The position numbers and the translations under genes are program-made. A stretch of 64,000 nucleotides of DNA. It comes from Bathynomus jamesi. Taxonomy: Eukaryota; Arthropoda; Malacostraca; Isopoda; Cirolanidae. The notes under the pieces are model-generated. The model ran no database searches and was not told the DNA's origin. It saw only the letters and a list, made by a program, of their open reading frames with translations. Shown piece by piece: positions 20,790-32,132 of the stretch (within the stretch, counting starts at the first letter, position 1; every line of letters starts with the position of its first letter). Location of the stretch: the NCBI GenBank assembly GCA_023014485.1, contig JAJOZX010009098.1:1-64000 (forward strand), read 5' to 3'.

Positions 20790-22160
20790 CTAGGGGCACT
20801 CAATATATTTTGCCCCAAACTTTTTTCTTAGCTAAATAATAGGCTATGAGGCTGAAACGTCCTTTAAGCTGTAAGTTTGAACTTTCTGCGCTTCACATAA
20901 TTGGATTTTCCCAGTGTGAACCACTTTTAAACACCCTTGTATAAAACCGATGGTTAACGCAGTTTCGAAAATGGCGTCTGACAGTGATGTGCGTCGTAAA
21001 CAGAAAGCTGTTATCGATTTCTTAACCGCAGAGAAGCAGAGAAGGAAACAATTGGAAATATTCACAAACGTCTACAAAACGTTTAAGGAGATGCTGTTGT
21101 TGATCGAAGCAAAGTTGGACGCTGGTCTAAACGTGTGAGATCATCGAAGAGAGAGAGCGAGCCAGCCTCAATGATGAGCCACGCAGCGGTCGCCCGGCAT
21201 TGGCTGTGACATCTCACACTTTGCAACGTGCTAACAGCATCATTCGACCAAATCGGCGCGTCACATACAAGGAGCTATCACTCGAGCTAGGAATTAGTGA
21301 AGGAAGTGTGAATACGATAATTCAGCAACTGGGATACTCAAAAGTGTGTTCACGGTTTGTTCCTCGCCAACTGACTGAAGATCACAAAGCCCAAACAAAA
21401 GAAATTGCTCCTGAGTCGTTGGTTCGATATGAAACAGAGGGGATGACTTCCTTTCGAATTTTGACTGGGGGTGAGACTTGGGTACACCACTTTGAACCTG
21501 AAACAAAACACCAATCCATGGAGTGGCATCATGCAGATTCCCCACGCAAGAAAAAATTCAAAATGGCTCCCTCTACACGAAAGGTTATGACCACCATCTT
21601 CTGGGACATGAAAGGGGTGATTCTGGTGGACATTATGAAGAAAGGACAAACAATCAACTCAGAGGCACATATTGCTACCCTACAGAGACTCCAGAGACGT
21701 ATAAAGCGAGTTCGACCGCAGAGAAAACTGGAAGACGTCCTTCTTTTACACGATAACGCAAGACCACACAACAGTTTGCAAACAAGAGAGGCCATCACAA
21801 AAATGCGCTTGACGGTGTTACTCCATCTTCCATACAGCCCGGATCTGCCCCCTTCAGACTTCCATTTGTTTGGGCCAATGAAGGATGCTATTCGTTGAAG
21901 AAAGTTTCAGAATGACCATGAGGTTGTTGAGGAGGTTAAGAGGTGGTTCCAGCGGAACCCAGTGAACTTTTACCAGCAAGAAATAAAGGCACTTGTTTCG
22001 AGGTGGAGGAAAGCCGTAGAAAAGGATGGAGACTATGTGGAAAAATAAAAACTTGTAAAAAAAGGTATGTAACTACTTGTGTACAAAATTTATGGAACTT
22101 ACAAGGAAACTTGGAAAGAAAAAAAAAAGGTGGGGCAAAATATATTGAGTGGCCCTCGTA
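20790..22160 (+). mobile_element. Mariner transposon (about 1.37 kb)
   Basis: Near-inverse ends on GGGGCACTCAATATATTTTG and CAAAATATATTGAGTGGCCC, at TA sites. A single transposase gene of mariner DD34D type lies between them. Confidence 0.9.
20950..21898 (+). pseudogene. Mariner transposase (DD34D type), inactivated
   Basis: The N-terminal helix-turn-helix part lies in two shifted frames before 21200. The main frame holds SGRPALAV-like linker remains, YKELSLELGISEGSVNTII, then TGGETWVHHFEPETK, where the invariant catalytic Asp of TGDETW is Gly. The second Asp is in LLHDNARPHNS and the third in PYSPDLPPSDFHLFG. After that a TGA at 21896 truncates the protein before the last 60-70 residues normally present. 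The Asp-to-Gly change alone would abolish catalysis. Confidence 0.92.
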
Positions 22161-22172
22161 TATATAGGTACA

Positions 22173-22630
22173 GGGTGATTACAAACTATCTTCCCGATTT
22201 TAAATACTTATTATGAAAAACCTAACAAAGCTACAGCGAAAAGCAAGATATACAAATAAAGAATTCAAAAAGTTTTATTTACAAGCTATTGAAGTTCAAT
22301 ATGAGTTCCTTTTGTGGCTCTGCAGACATCAAAGCGGTATTCTGTTTCCCTCCTTACATTTTGTAGCATATCATACTGAACTTTTCTAACAGCCTCACGT
22401 ATCTTTTCATTCAAATGTTCTAAAGTTTCTGTCATTGGTGGAACAAAACATTCATTTTTGACATAACCCCAGAACGAGCCAGCCAAGGAATAGGCCCCTA
22501 CGCCCGATCCAACAATCAGGCAATTGCTCATTCAGGAATATGGAATATTGTAACCTCAATGTGGAAATGGGGTGGCGCACCATCCTGCTGAAACCACCAC
22601 ACATCAGCTTTGTCCTCTAACAGCCGGGAC
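22173..22630 (-). mobile_element. Mariner fragment, 3' part with one TIR
   Basis: Starts at a TACAGGGTGATTACAAAC terminus. The minus strand encodes the transposase C-terminal half: VWWFQQDGAPPHF (second catalytic Asp), GSFWGYVKNECFVPP and EYRFDVCRATKGTHIELQ. The 5' half is replaced at about 22630 by an unrelated transposon gene, so the copy is truncated at that junction. Confidence 0.85.
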
Positions 22631-24420
22631 ATCTGATTACATCTGATTACTTTCAGAAGGTGATCTGGAGTAAGTGGTTTCTCTGTTTGTAAAGCCACCA
22701 TTTTCCCCTTCTTAACGCTCCATCCCCATTGTTCTGGAACCAGATCATCCCTACCTTTCCATACCTGAACTTGATAATAAACTCGCAGACTATAGTTTCT
22801 TGTAACTGCAAATGTTGGTGGAATACTTTCTGGCTCTACACACTTTGCACTTGTTGCAACTTTCTGAAAGAATCTATTCAGTCGAAGAGAATCTAGAGAT
22901 TCGTCAGGCTGTCCTCCGTATAAATCAACCAGAGCTTTCTCTCCTGCCACAGTTATATCATTCATGGTGGCATCAGCACGAGCAAACACTACTGCCTGAC
23001 GTCGGAACTCCGTATCAGATTGGAATTTTTCCAAAGACCAGCCTTTACCAAGACCAAATATCCTTAATGTTGTGTCACAGCCCAAACTAGTGTGTATGTA
23101 TCGAATGTTCTTACAAAATTCACACTTTTCCTACTTGACTTTTGTGTGTCTGAGATGAGTCGTGTCCTTGGTTGATGGCTGGTCATTGTAGCCATCAAAA
23201 ACAACAGCTGCACCTTTCTCATACTTCTCGATGACATAGTGGACATACATCTGACAGATTGCATCATAGGTTCGACCTCGTGGCCTGGGAAGCCTTTGCA
23301 GTAGTGACCCTCCATGTAGCACATGCTCGACTTCTTTAGGGATATCTTTGGCAGATTTAGAGCAAGAGTGCATCCAAATGCCATCTGCCAGAGCTGGTTT
23401 GTTGGACTCTCTCATCAATCCATCCGTTCCAAATAATGCGGGCGGATGAGTACATAGCTCATAGGTGAACAATGATGCTACCTCGTCTGCTGCTACTATG
23501 CTCCTTGCAGCAGAAATCAGACACTGAAATAGCAGTTCTGGTGGACCTGTTATGAAGGCTGTACTGTATCATTATGAATTTTCAGAGAAGTATTCGCACT
23601 AAGTGTAACTTGATCTTTCTTTTTGCTCTGTTGACTGGTTGACGTTCACTGCTTCATCAGCAGTAACCCCTGTAGCCACATTGCACAGAGCAGAATCATT
23701 AGTGAATGGGTTTCTTGCTACAAGAAATTCCACAAGCTTCATCATATCATTGTGATCTCTCTTCTCTCTCGCTTTGCTACTTTCCTTGTGTTGTTCATTA
23801 GAAACATAAGCCACACCCGTGAACTGTTGCATCGCACGATTTACTTCGCCGCACGTACGTGTTGATAAAAAACAAACTATTCTCTGCGTTTCGGATATTT
23901 CCCTACCTCTGGTCAATCCACCACATGAATTTACACTTCTCACCAGCACTTGTTCAATTACAAGCTCAGTAGATAAACCATCTCAGAAATTGTCGGATCT
24001 TCTAATCACATGATATCCATTCTGGAAATAACTGAACACTTCTGGATTATGTTCTAACTGCAACATATTTTGAAGGTAAATGTATACAGATTTAGCATAC
24101 AGATTGTGTCCAAAGGCAGTAAAGTAAGGTAACATATCAGACAGAGCTCTGAAATGGAGTGGCCAATTTCCAGTTCTCTCAGCTTTAATAAACTGACTTA
24201 GTACATCCAATATATCCATGTATTGTAACCACAACATGGAGGTTCTTTGAGGAGCCAATGAATTCTTGCACCGCACTAATTTGTCCTGCAATTTAGTTAG
24301 TACTTCCCGTGAGCAGGCAATTTCTGTCCACTTCATGTGAAATGAGCTTATCTAAAATATCACAGGCTTCTTTCAGTTCATTGGGTACCTCTTCACATTC
24401 TTGTATCTAGAGAGAAATAT
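22631..24420 (-). pseudogene. Large transposon gene remnant, same family as 59252-62468
   Basis: Minus-strand blocks in order: NWPLHFRALSDMLPYF, a YAKSVYIYLQNML block, GGLTRGREISETQRIV, the NEQHKES block, HPPALFGTDGLMRESNKPAL, CQMYVHYV-EKY-AAVVFDGY, and VWKGRDDLVPEQWGW. This set is widespread in arthropod genomes as the gene of a DNA transposon; the superfamily is uncertain to me (Academ possible). At least four frame changes are present. The last block shares KVATS-PE-IPPT with the copy at 59886-60290. The C-terminal cysteine-rich end is cut off by the mariner fragment at 22630. Confidence 0.7.
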
Positions 24421-24667
24421 TCCGACTCACTTTATCCTTGAAACGGTACGCCAAAGTTTCCTCAACTTCATTGGAGTCACTGTCACATGTGAATCCTGGT
24501 GTTCAGATAGATTTTCATCCAAGTGATACTCCGTTGTCTCAACTACTCTTGTTGCACCACTCAGGTCATCCACCAGGTCGTTCTCTTCTTAATCACATGT
24601 TTGTTGCGTTGGCAGAGAAATGTCAAAGATTTTGGACACAAGCAAAGCATAAAGTGATGCTTCTACA

Positions 24668-24871
24668 TAGGCTGACCATACGTACCGTTTTGAACGGGAC
24701 AGTACCGTTTTTTTTTATGGGTTCTGTATGGGTTCTGTCACTGAAGAATAATTGTAAGCTCAATATGTTTATGTACTTACTTTTCCATGAATACAGAATA
24801 TTACATAACCCCCGTCCCTTTTTTGCCATCCCAATGTCCCGTTTTTGTCTCAAGGAAATATGGTCAGCCTA
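24668..24871. mobile_element. hAT-type MITE (204 bp) with 8-bp duplication
   Basis: Ends TAGGCTGACCATA and TATGGTCAGCCTA, flanked by identical CTTCTACA at 24660-24667 and 24872-24879. No coding capacity. Confidence 0.93.
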
Positions 24872-24879
24872 CTTCTACA

Positions 24880-26057
24880 AGAAAGTGATTGTTTTACTTG
24901 TATGAAAATGCTAGAAAAAAATGTGTTGCAATTTTGTCCCAGTGTTTTAGTAAATTTCTCGGACTAAAGGCAAACCTTAAATATTATCGCTATTATACCT
25001 TTGAGTGATACATTTCACCAAATCGTGAGATGCATCGACCAAAGTATTTCAAGACCATTTTTCTTGAAAACTGACTCATAACACCATATTTAATTGCTAG
25101 TGTTATAAACTTTTCATGAAGATACGGAGAATACAATTACAGCAGTTAAAAATTATTTCGAAAATTTTAATTACTTCGACGAAATTTAACGTGACACACG
25201 CAGTATATCAGCAAGTTTTTAAAGTTAGGTTATTCGTGTCGACGAAATTCCTGTCGACAAAATGTTTATGGGTTTGGACCAGTAATTAACAAGCTAAATG
25301 ACACATTTGTTGCAGTGAAAGAATTCTAAAAAGCCTATTACTTACATCGAAGTAGAAACTCTTTGTTATATAGCTCTCTTCAACTTAATAATTTACTTGA
25401 CTATTTACATGTTCATAAATTTACTTAACGTTTTATTATGCCTTTTGAAGCGTTTCGGTAACGCAGTGCTTAGTACATAATTTTGCTGAAGTTTAAATTC
25501 TTTTTTTTCTACCGCAGGTGATTCACGTAGAGTTATAGATCATTTCGTAACACGTTGAGCGAGTAGTTATGCCTTAGGCGTTACTGTGTTCCACACTGCG
25601 TTAAGAAATGAGCCATGTACAAAAATCACATGGACGAAACAGCCTAATGAAAATTCCAATTTCTTACGAGTTGTGTCTGGTTAAACTCGTCAAAAAATGA
25701 GTTGAAGGTACTCCAAGCGTAATCTTTCAAGTAGGTTTTCTAAGTTTTACGCATACAATGACGATTTTCGATGGAGTGGCAATCCATAGATGGAAACTTA
25801 TACTGCGACTGTCGGTCATATAAAAAATGTTTCTTAGATACATTTAATAAAATTTATTGTAAAATATGCAAAAACATTTAGATCAGTGGTCTTTTATTTT
25901 CAAAATTGATCTAATACCTGAACCAGAGTACAAAAAATGTACTTGAAAATTTAGTGAGATGATAATATTACAAATAAAATTCTGTTCAAGATTATGTTTA
26001 GGCAATTTAACATTATTTATCCAACGTATCCTTCATCTAAAGGATAAAACCAGTCGG
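24880..26057. other. Gene-free flank, 3' side of sorbitol dehydrogenase
   Basis: AT-rich. The part next to 26057 may include the 3' untranslated region of the dehydrogenase gene. No repeat or coding frame recognised. Confidence 0.5.
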
Positions 26058-26205
26058 TTAGCAAGATATCATAACTTTTATAGCTGCTTCTCCTGTGCTG
26101 GCAGTCTCAAAGGCTTGGACAGTCTCCTCCAACTTGTATCTGTGAGTGATCAACGGCTTCACATCGACCCTTCCAGAAGCAACCATCTCCAATGCGAGAG
26201 GGAAA
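26058..26205 (-). CDS. SORD: SORD last exon
   Basis: Codes [18 protein letters not shown] through [19 protein letters not shown] to KVMISC and a TAA stop at 26058-26060. Acceptor CTCTAG. Confidence 0.93.
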
Positions 26206-27697
26206 CTAGAGGAAAAAGATGTTTCAAATAAGGTTAAAAGACAAGTAAGGTTAACATCAAAGTTATTCGTTTTGCAATGCTATGTTAACAGCATTTTATT
26301 ACCTGTTAAGGTATCTGAGGACTCCTTTTAAATCCAGTTCTTTGGCAACGGCATTCACAATTGGAACTTTAACATCAGCAGGGCCTAGGCCAACCAGCAT
26401 CATCTTTCCTCCGGATTTAGTTGCCTGATGGGATATAATACGATCACAAATGGAGCCTCATGGGTATTACTGAGAACTTATGAATAAAATGATTTCTCTT
26501 GGCTTATCAATAACCCAAGTACCTTCATGATTCTATATTCATACGCTTCCCAAACAAACTACAACGGCCTAGTTGAAATTTCTCTTATTATTTTAAAAAT
26601 GCAAACCAAGAAACATTCTGTCTACTATGATAACTATCTGGTTAGTCGGTATGTGGTTATCTCTATTCAAATAAACAGTAATAAGCGTTAAATATTCTAC
26701 GCCCTCATGATGCGCAGAATAATCCTTAAATTAACTGGTGTGTTGATGTGTACGCAGACCAAATACACTAAATACCGAGCCTCTAAGATATCTTTAACCG
26801 GCTCAGAATAGTTAAATGGACTATTTGAAACTGGTGGTGTGATAAATTAGAATATTTGAAACCATAATACGTTATTATCTTTTGCAAACCAAATTCAGGA
26901 CATTAAAAACAAATGTACGTCAAGACTTAACACGCTTAGGGTACTAACAGGCACAAACTTTGGACACCAGCAGGAAACAACATCACTCATATACAAACAA
27001 TATATTCGTTCAGTTATGGACTATGCTTGCCCATGCTGGGCACCCATTATCTCAAACACACACATAAACACCTTACAGACAATACAAAACAACGCACTCG
27101 TATCATTACAGGATGCACTCAAACAACACCAACAGAACAACTGCACACAGAAACAAAAATACTGAAAGTTAGGGAACATTTAGACATGAGGGGAACACAA
27201 TTCATGGCAGCAGCGACAACAACCCACAACACCCTTGCCACTACATGTACTGTACAATCATGCACCAACACCTCGCACCATTAAGATAACACCAGAGATA
27301 ACACATTAAGATAACACATACACACACACCTAACCCACAAAGCACTGACACGACTCGGTCCGACTGCGGTCCTAGGTGCGAAGCCACCACCCATTAACAG
27401 GTTAGAGATCAGCCTGAGCAGATCGGATCGAGTCAACTTAGCACGATTCCGATGTGGACATCACCCCAACTTACAGACATATAAACACAGACTAGACAAC
27501 TCCTCAGAGGACACCTGCCACCTGTGCCAGGACACACCACAAACAATTGAACACATTATGACAGACTGTACCGCTCTAGCACAAGAACGAACACAACACA
27601 TCACGAGTGCGCTGAACCTCTGGTCCACTCCGGAGAGGGCGATCGGTTACCTGCGTGCCGCCGGCTTGCTCGATCAGGGTAGGCTGATCGGCTAACC

Positions 27698-27729
<32 letters not shown>

Positions 27730-30700
27730 CAACAACTAAACTTAAAGGAACTAACCAGAATTTACAGTTCCATGTAGCTACTACTATTCTTCTTTTGAGT
27801 GCCAAATGCTACTATGATCAGCGAATTGATTTAATATGGTAATATAACTTTAAAGAAGCTAAAAAGTACCATGTACTGTATATAACATGCTGTTATAATT
27901 CAGGTTAAATTATCAGGCTTGTACTTAACTGTTTTTTTAAGATATAACACGTTTGTTTATATCAAATGAGATGTAATTGTATGTGACCGCAAGTATTTTG
28001 GTCCTGTGAGTGTGTGGCATGTTGGTGTTGTTTAGTGTAAGCTGTGGAGTTATCTGGTGTTCTTTTGTGTTGCTTGTAAGCAAGGTGATGGTTGATTTTG
28101 GGCGTTACTTTGAGTCTATTGTGTGTGAGCCAGGCTTGTATACTGTTTATGTATGTTTGTAGGTTATTTGTAGCGGTGTCGATGTTGTTGTGGGTGGATG
28201 TTAGAGTGATGTCATCTGCATATGATGATAAGGTAAGCTTGTTATCTATGGGTGTTGGAATGTCATGCATGTATAAGTTGAACAGTGTTGGTGAGAGAAC
28301 AAAGCTTTGAGGGACCCCGTCGAAAAAAACTTGTTTTTTGGATGACTTGCCATTAAATGTGACATGTGAGTATCTTCCTGAAAGATAGTTGCTCAGCCAC
28401 CTTTTGGTGTTATTGTGCATGTTTGTGTTGAGTATTTTGTTTATGAGAGGGAAGCGTGGGATAGCATCAAATGCTCTACTAATATCTATTGTTGCTAATA
28501 GTGTACGTTGAGCTGGTCGTCTGGAGTTGATGCCATACCATGCTGCGTGAGGTTAGTGAGTAATGTCGTGGTTGAGTGGTGAAATCTGAATCTATGTTGA
28601 GTAGGCGATAGTGGTATGTATGGATTGGTGATTTGTAAGATTAGTCTTTCTGTTACTTTGGAAGGTGTGCATAGTAAAGTAATGGGTCTATAAGAAACTG
28701 GTTCTGTTGGATTTTTGTTTGGTTTGAGTAGTGTAATAATTTTACCTTGTTTCCATATATCAGGAATAATACAGTGTTGGTATGAATATGTGCTGATATT
28801 TGTGAGAGCTAGTATTCCCTGTGAGCCCAAGTGTTTAAGGTGTATGTTAGATAAGTTGTCTGGTCCAGTAACCTTCGAATTCTTAATGTTTTTGATGATT
28901 TTGGTGGTCTGGTCTGTATTAAAGGGTGTAATGGTCGTGTCGAGTCTGTAGGTTTTCTTGTGTCTGGCTGTTTGTCTGTCTGCGTGTTTCTGGTTGTTGT
29001 CTCTATTTAAGTGACTTATCTTTGCGTAGTGATTAACTAGAATGTGAGCTTGTTGTGTATATGTTGGGATATTATTTTGGCTGCGACACATAGCCGCGTG
29101 TGAGGTGTGAATGCCGCTGTTAGAGTGGGTAATGCTGTTTATCGTCTTGTATAGCCTGGATGTATCTGTGGAGTGGTTTAGTGTTATGAATTCCCTAAAT
29201 GTTTCTATTTGTTTTTCTTTGAGTTTGTTGTTTATTTCTGTGTTGAGCTGTTGTATCTGCTGTTTTATGGCTTCTGTGTGTGGTGTTTGTGTGTTATGTT
29301 TGAGGTTGTTACGTTGCCTTATGAGGTGGGCTATTTAAGTTTGGTTGTTTTTATTAGAGAATGTGAACATTTACTTTAAGCTCACGACCCATTTAGAGTT
29401 TGAGTACAGCTTCACAAATTTTCTCTCCCTGACTTCGAATATGAAGCTCAAAATTTTGATGGAGGTAGTTTTGTAAATTTATGGTCTCACTGACTTTTAT
29501 TCGATTTTACAAGCGTAGCTTGACTAAATATAGGTACGTTTTGGTTGAAACCATGAACTTGTGTTAATACAACTCACAAATATTCCAAATCTGATACTGG
29601 ATTCCGCGCCACTGCATTCAATCGTGATGTCGGGCATTTTTCCATCCATGAGTTCGGTCACTTGTTTCGCCAATTCTTCCTCATTTCCAGATTTTACATT
29701 CAAAGTAACGTCAGCGCCAAGTTGCTCCGCGATCTTTAGTTTGTCATGAATAATATCTTCAAAAAGAAATCAAAGATCAAACACTATATCTAAAGCTGTT
29801 CACATCTCGGTGCAAAATTAAGAATTAAAAATCGCGGTGCTGAATAAAACGCTTTATGCCCACGGCAGCGGAGGATCCGAGGACCATTTAATCTTCAACA
29901 GCTTTTAACAATTCAAGTGACAAAAGCACAATTTTCACAAAGTCACTTTGTATTGGTAAGAGAATATAAGTAGGGGAGATGACGTGAAGTGTGAATTATC
30001 AAATTCATGTTACAATTTATTAATTTATTAACTGGGGATCATAGCTCAACATCTCTATTTAAATAGAGATTGCGTTACTTTTTATGAGATAAAAATACCG
30101 TGTTACCTTGACCACAAGGACTTTCTTACCTGTAACGCATACCTTTGTAGCTCCCATTGCTTTCGCTGTCAGCAGAGATAAAATGCCAATAGGTCCTGCC
30201 CCGCAAACAAGCACTCGAGACCCCAATGTCACATTGGCTCGTCGACAAGCATGAACTGCAACGCTCAAGGGTTCCAATAAAGCTCCTTCCTCTGAGTTAC
30301 GTGGTCTGGAAGCCTAAAACCAATTAATAACAAGCCCTAATTATTTTTTATCTATTAATGTTAATGTATCATAATTAAAAAAATATATTTCACTTACAAC
30401 TTTTAAGTGACCTCTACTTCTTTTGCATTTTACTGTTCAAGCAACAGGAATACTGGAGACTAAAAGATTAGTCTCCTTCATGCACTTCAACTCAACTTAC
30501 TTAAAACAAAAGTGGGCTACATGTTTGTAGTATCTTGCAAGATTCCCATGCTCTGGTGTTGAGCAGCAAATGATATTTGGACATAGATTATTCCTCCCAC
30601 CTTTACACTCTTCGCACATCATACAAGTCACTGCAGGCTCAATGGCAACACGGTCACCTTCAAGTAACAATAATTTGGCTTTACAATGGGAAATAAAATT

Positions 30701-31254
30701 TATAAAAGAATGTAGGTATTTTGACAACACTTAAAACAAAACACACGCAACATTAAAATGGGTCTAACTGCCTAACAAATCCTTTTCAGTTTTCCATCAA
30801 AGTAACTTGTGAAGCTGAGATCAAAAAGCATTGTAGACAATCTCTGGCTGAGTTCAAAAGTTTTGGGAGTGCACATTTATAATTTCAATGTAATTAGTGT
30901 GTATACAACTAAGAACCAACTAAGAACTAACCAATACAAAAGCTTTAACTCCAGGCCACATGAACTTGGCGGTAGGCAAGATTATTTTTTCCATGAAAGC
31001 TATTACATTTAAACACGAGTATAAATGATTTATGACTAAAAAACATTATGAAGATTAACACTAAAATATTACATTCAAACTGTTTATACCTGGTTTTAAG
31101 TGTTTAACTGTAGACCCACATTTGACAACAACTCCAGATCCTTCGTGTCCAACTGCCCTTGGTGTTTCGACAACAAAGTTTCCAATTCTCCCTTTGGTTA
31201 GAAATGACACATCCGTCCCACAAATTCCAACCTGGGACATCCGAAGTAGAACCT
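26058..31254 (-). CDS. SORD: Sorbitol dehydrogenase (L-iditol 2-dehydrogenase), six exons seen, first exon missing
   Basis: Cytosolic zinc-dependent oxidoreductase of the polyol pathway that interconverts sorbitol and fructose with NAD(H); some insect relatives act as ketose reductases with NADP(H). Exons in gene order: 31254-31090, 30657-30501, 30313-30130, 29756-29578, 26424-26303, 26205-26058, all with GT donors and AG acceptors and compatible phases. Seen: the catalytic-zinc Cys in VGICGTDV, the GHEGSG site, four structural-zinc cysteines in [17 protein letters not shown], the nucleotide-binding GAGPIG, and ECSGAESS. The exons total 955 bp, about 318 residues; the family is about 350, so the first roughly 35 residues lie in an unseen exon. 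Oddities: an apparent one-base deletion near 30293 shifts the frame, and a non-LTR element sits in the 3.2-kb intron. Confidence 0.93.
26303..26424 (-). CDS. SORD: SORD exon, Rossmann-fold end
   Basis: Codes [20 protein letters not shown] through [13 protein letters not shown] plus one base. Acceptor CATCAG, donor GTAATA. Confidence 0.93.
26885..27742 (+). mobile_element. Non-LTR element, 3' part on plus strand, in SORD intron
   Basis: Codes the C-terminal third of a Jockey/R1-like LINE ORF2: [20 protein letters not shown], the [17 protein letters not shown] block, and in a later frame [15 protein letters not shown] with the zinc-knuckle-like [18 protein letters not shown], ending [12 protein letters not shown] and stop. 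The 3' end is a (ACC)n(AAC)n tail at 27694-27736. Frameshifts near 27110 and 27290. Its upstream edge in the ORF (KNKCTSR) almost abuts the downstream edge of the minus-strand fragment that follows. Confidence 0.88.
27743..27961. other. Short AT-rich stretch between the two LINE pieces
   Basis: About 220 bp with no LINE similarity that I can see; presumably intron sequence. Confidence 0.5.
27962..29340 (-). mobile_element. Non-LTR element, reverse-transcriptase part on minus strand
   Basis: Read on the minus strand: a linker rich in Gln/Lys/Asn, then [75 protein letters not shown], the [18 protein letters not shown] block and [13 protein letters not shown] with the catalytic YADD. It ends near TKILAVTYN. 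One frameshift at about 28450-28490. Endonuclease domain absent. The same family as the plus-strand fragment, with adjoining ORF2 end points. Confidence 0.9.
29578..29756 (-). CDS. SORD: SORD exon, Rossmann-fold middle
   Basis: Codes [19 protein letters not shown] through [20 protein letters not shown] to SIRFGIF. Donor GTGAG at 29577; the acceptor AG lies before 29756. Confidence 0.93.
30130..30313 (-). CDS. SORD: SORD exon with NAD-binding site, frameshifted
   Basis: Codes LPDHV, then after an apparent one-base loss the frame that reads [30 protein letters not shown] and [10 protein letters not shown]. Read without correction the frame reaches TGA about ten codons later. Acceptor TTTTAG, donor GTAAG. 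Confidence 0.9.
30501..30657 (-). CDS. SORD: SORD exon with structural zinc lobe
   Basis: Codes [18 protein letters not shown] through [14 protein letters not shown] and two bases of a Lys codon. Donor GTAAGT. The CxxCxxCx7C spacing is kept, unlike vertebrate sorbitol dehydrogenase, which has lost the structural zinc. Confidence 0.93.
31090..31254 (-). CDS. SORD: SORD exon with catalytic zinc site
   Basis: Codes [16 protein letters not shown] through GHEGSGVVV to KHLKP plus the first base of a Gly codon. Acceptor TTTCAG before 31254, donor GTATAA after 31090. Confidence 0.93.
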
Positions 31255-31585
31255 CTGAAATAAATTTCAGTAATTACTGTACCATACATACATTTACAGT
31301 GTATATAAAGCTTCGTTTTTCTATAAAATTACTTATTTTTATGGTGTAGGGGTACATTTGTCAACAGTTGCTATAGTTACAGAAGTTGTGTAGGTTTGGT
31401 GGGATCCTTATATTTGCAACATAAAACTGGTTACTACTTTTTCTTGTTTTAATACTCATACGAAGCCAGATGTGCTAAGAGGTAATTAAACACACTGATT
31501 TATGGTTCTCTACCTTTATCAAATATTCAAGGAAAATGTATGATAATCTTCTTCACCAGGAAGTAAACAGAGTAAACATCTGAAC

Positions 31586-32124
31586 CAGAGATGGGCAGTA
31601 ACGCGTTACATGTAACGACGTTACGTAACGATCGTTACAAAAGTAACGAGTAACGGTAACGCCTGAAAGATTTTCAAAAGTAACGATGTAACGGTAACGC
31701 TTTGCAAATTTTTTTATCAATGTAACGGATTTTTTCGTTACTCGTTACTCGATACTTGAATTTGAATTTGATAACATTGCCATTCCATTCATGAGGACCA
31801 TTGAATGCAATTCACTATTCCGTGTTAGTGGCAACAACTAAATTTATATTTTCTAGGTTCTTCATCTTTCCCAAAAATCACTGGGGGTGCAAATTATTGT
31901 GCAATATATCATTCTTAAGAGAACAACATTGATGTGGTATGGCTGCCATTTGTAAGTTTAGCTGTAGTTTCAAAATACGTGTGAAGACACATAAACAAAT
32001 ATCAAATGTAACTAGTTACTTGTAACGTCGTTACATGTATCGAGTAAGGTAACGCTTTAAGGATTTTCAAAAGTAACGAGTAACGGTAACGCCGACCAAT
32101 TTAATGTAACGGTGCCCAACTATG
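31586..32124. mobile_element. hAT-type non-autonomous element (539 bp) with 8-bp duplication
   Basis: Ends CAGAGATGGGCAGTAACG and GGTGCCCAACTATG, with identical ATCTGAAC at 31578-31585 and 32125-32132. The subterminal regions repeat GTAACGAGTAACGGTAACGC. No coding capacity. Confidence 0.93.
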
Positions 32125-32132
32125 ATCTGAAC

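Noticed and set aside
24623..24905. Frames through 24438-24905
   Set aside because: They run across a hAT MITE with a clear 8-bp duplication.
26885..29340. Standard twin-priming inversion of a LINE
   Set aside because: In twin priming the inverted 5' piece precedes the sense 3' piece; here it follows the tail.
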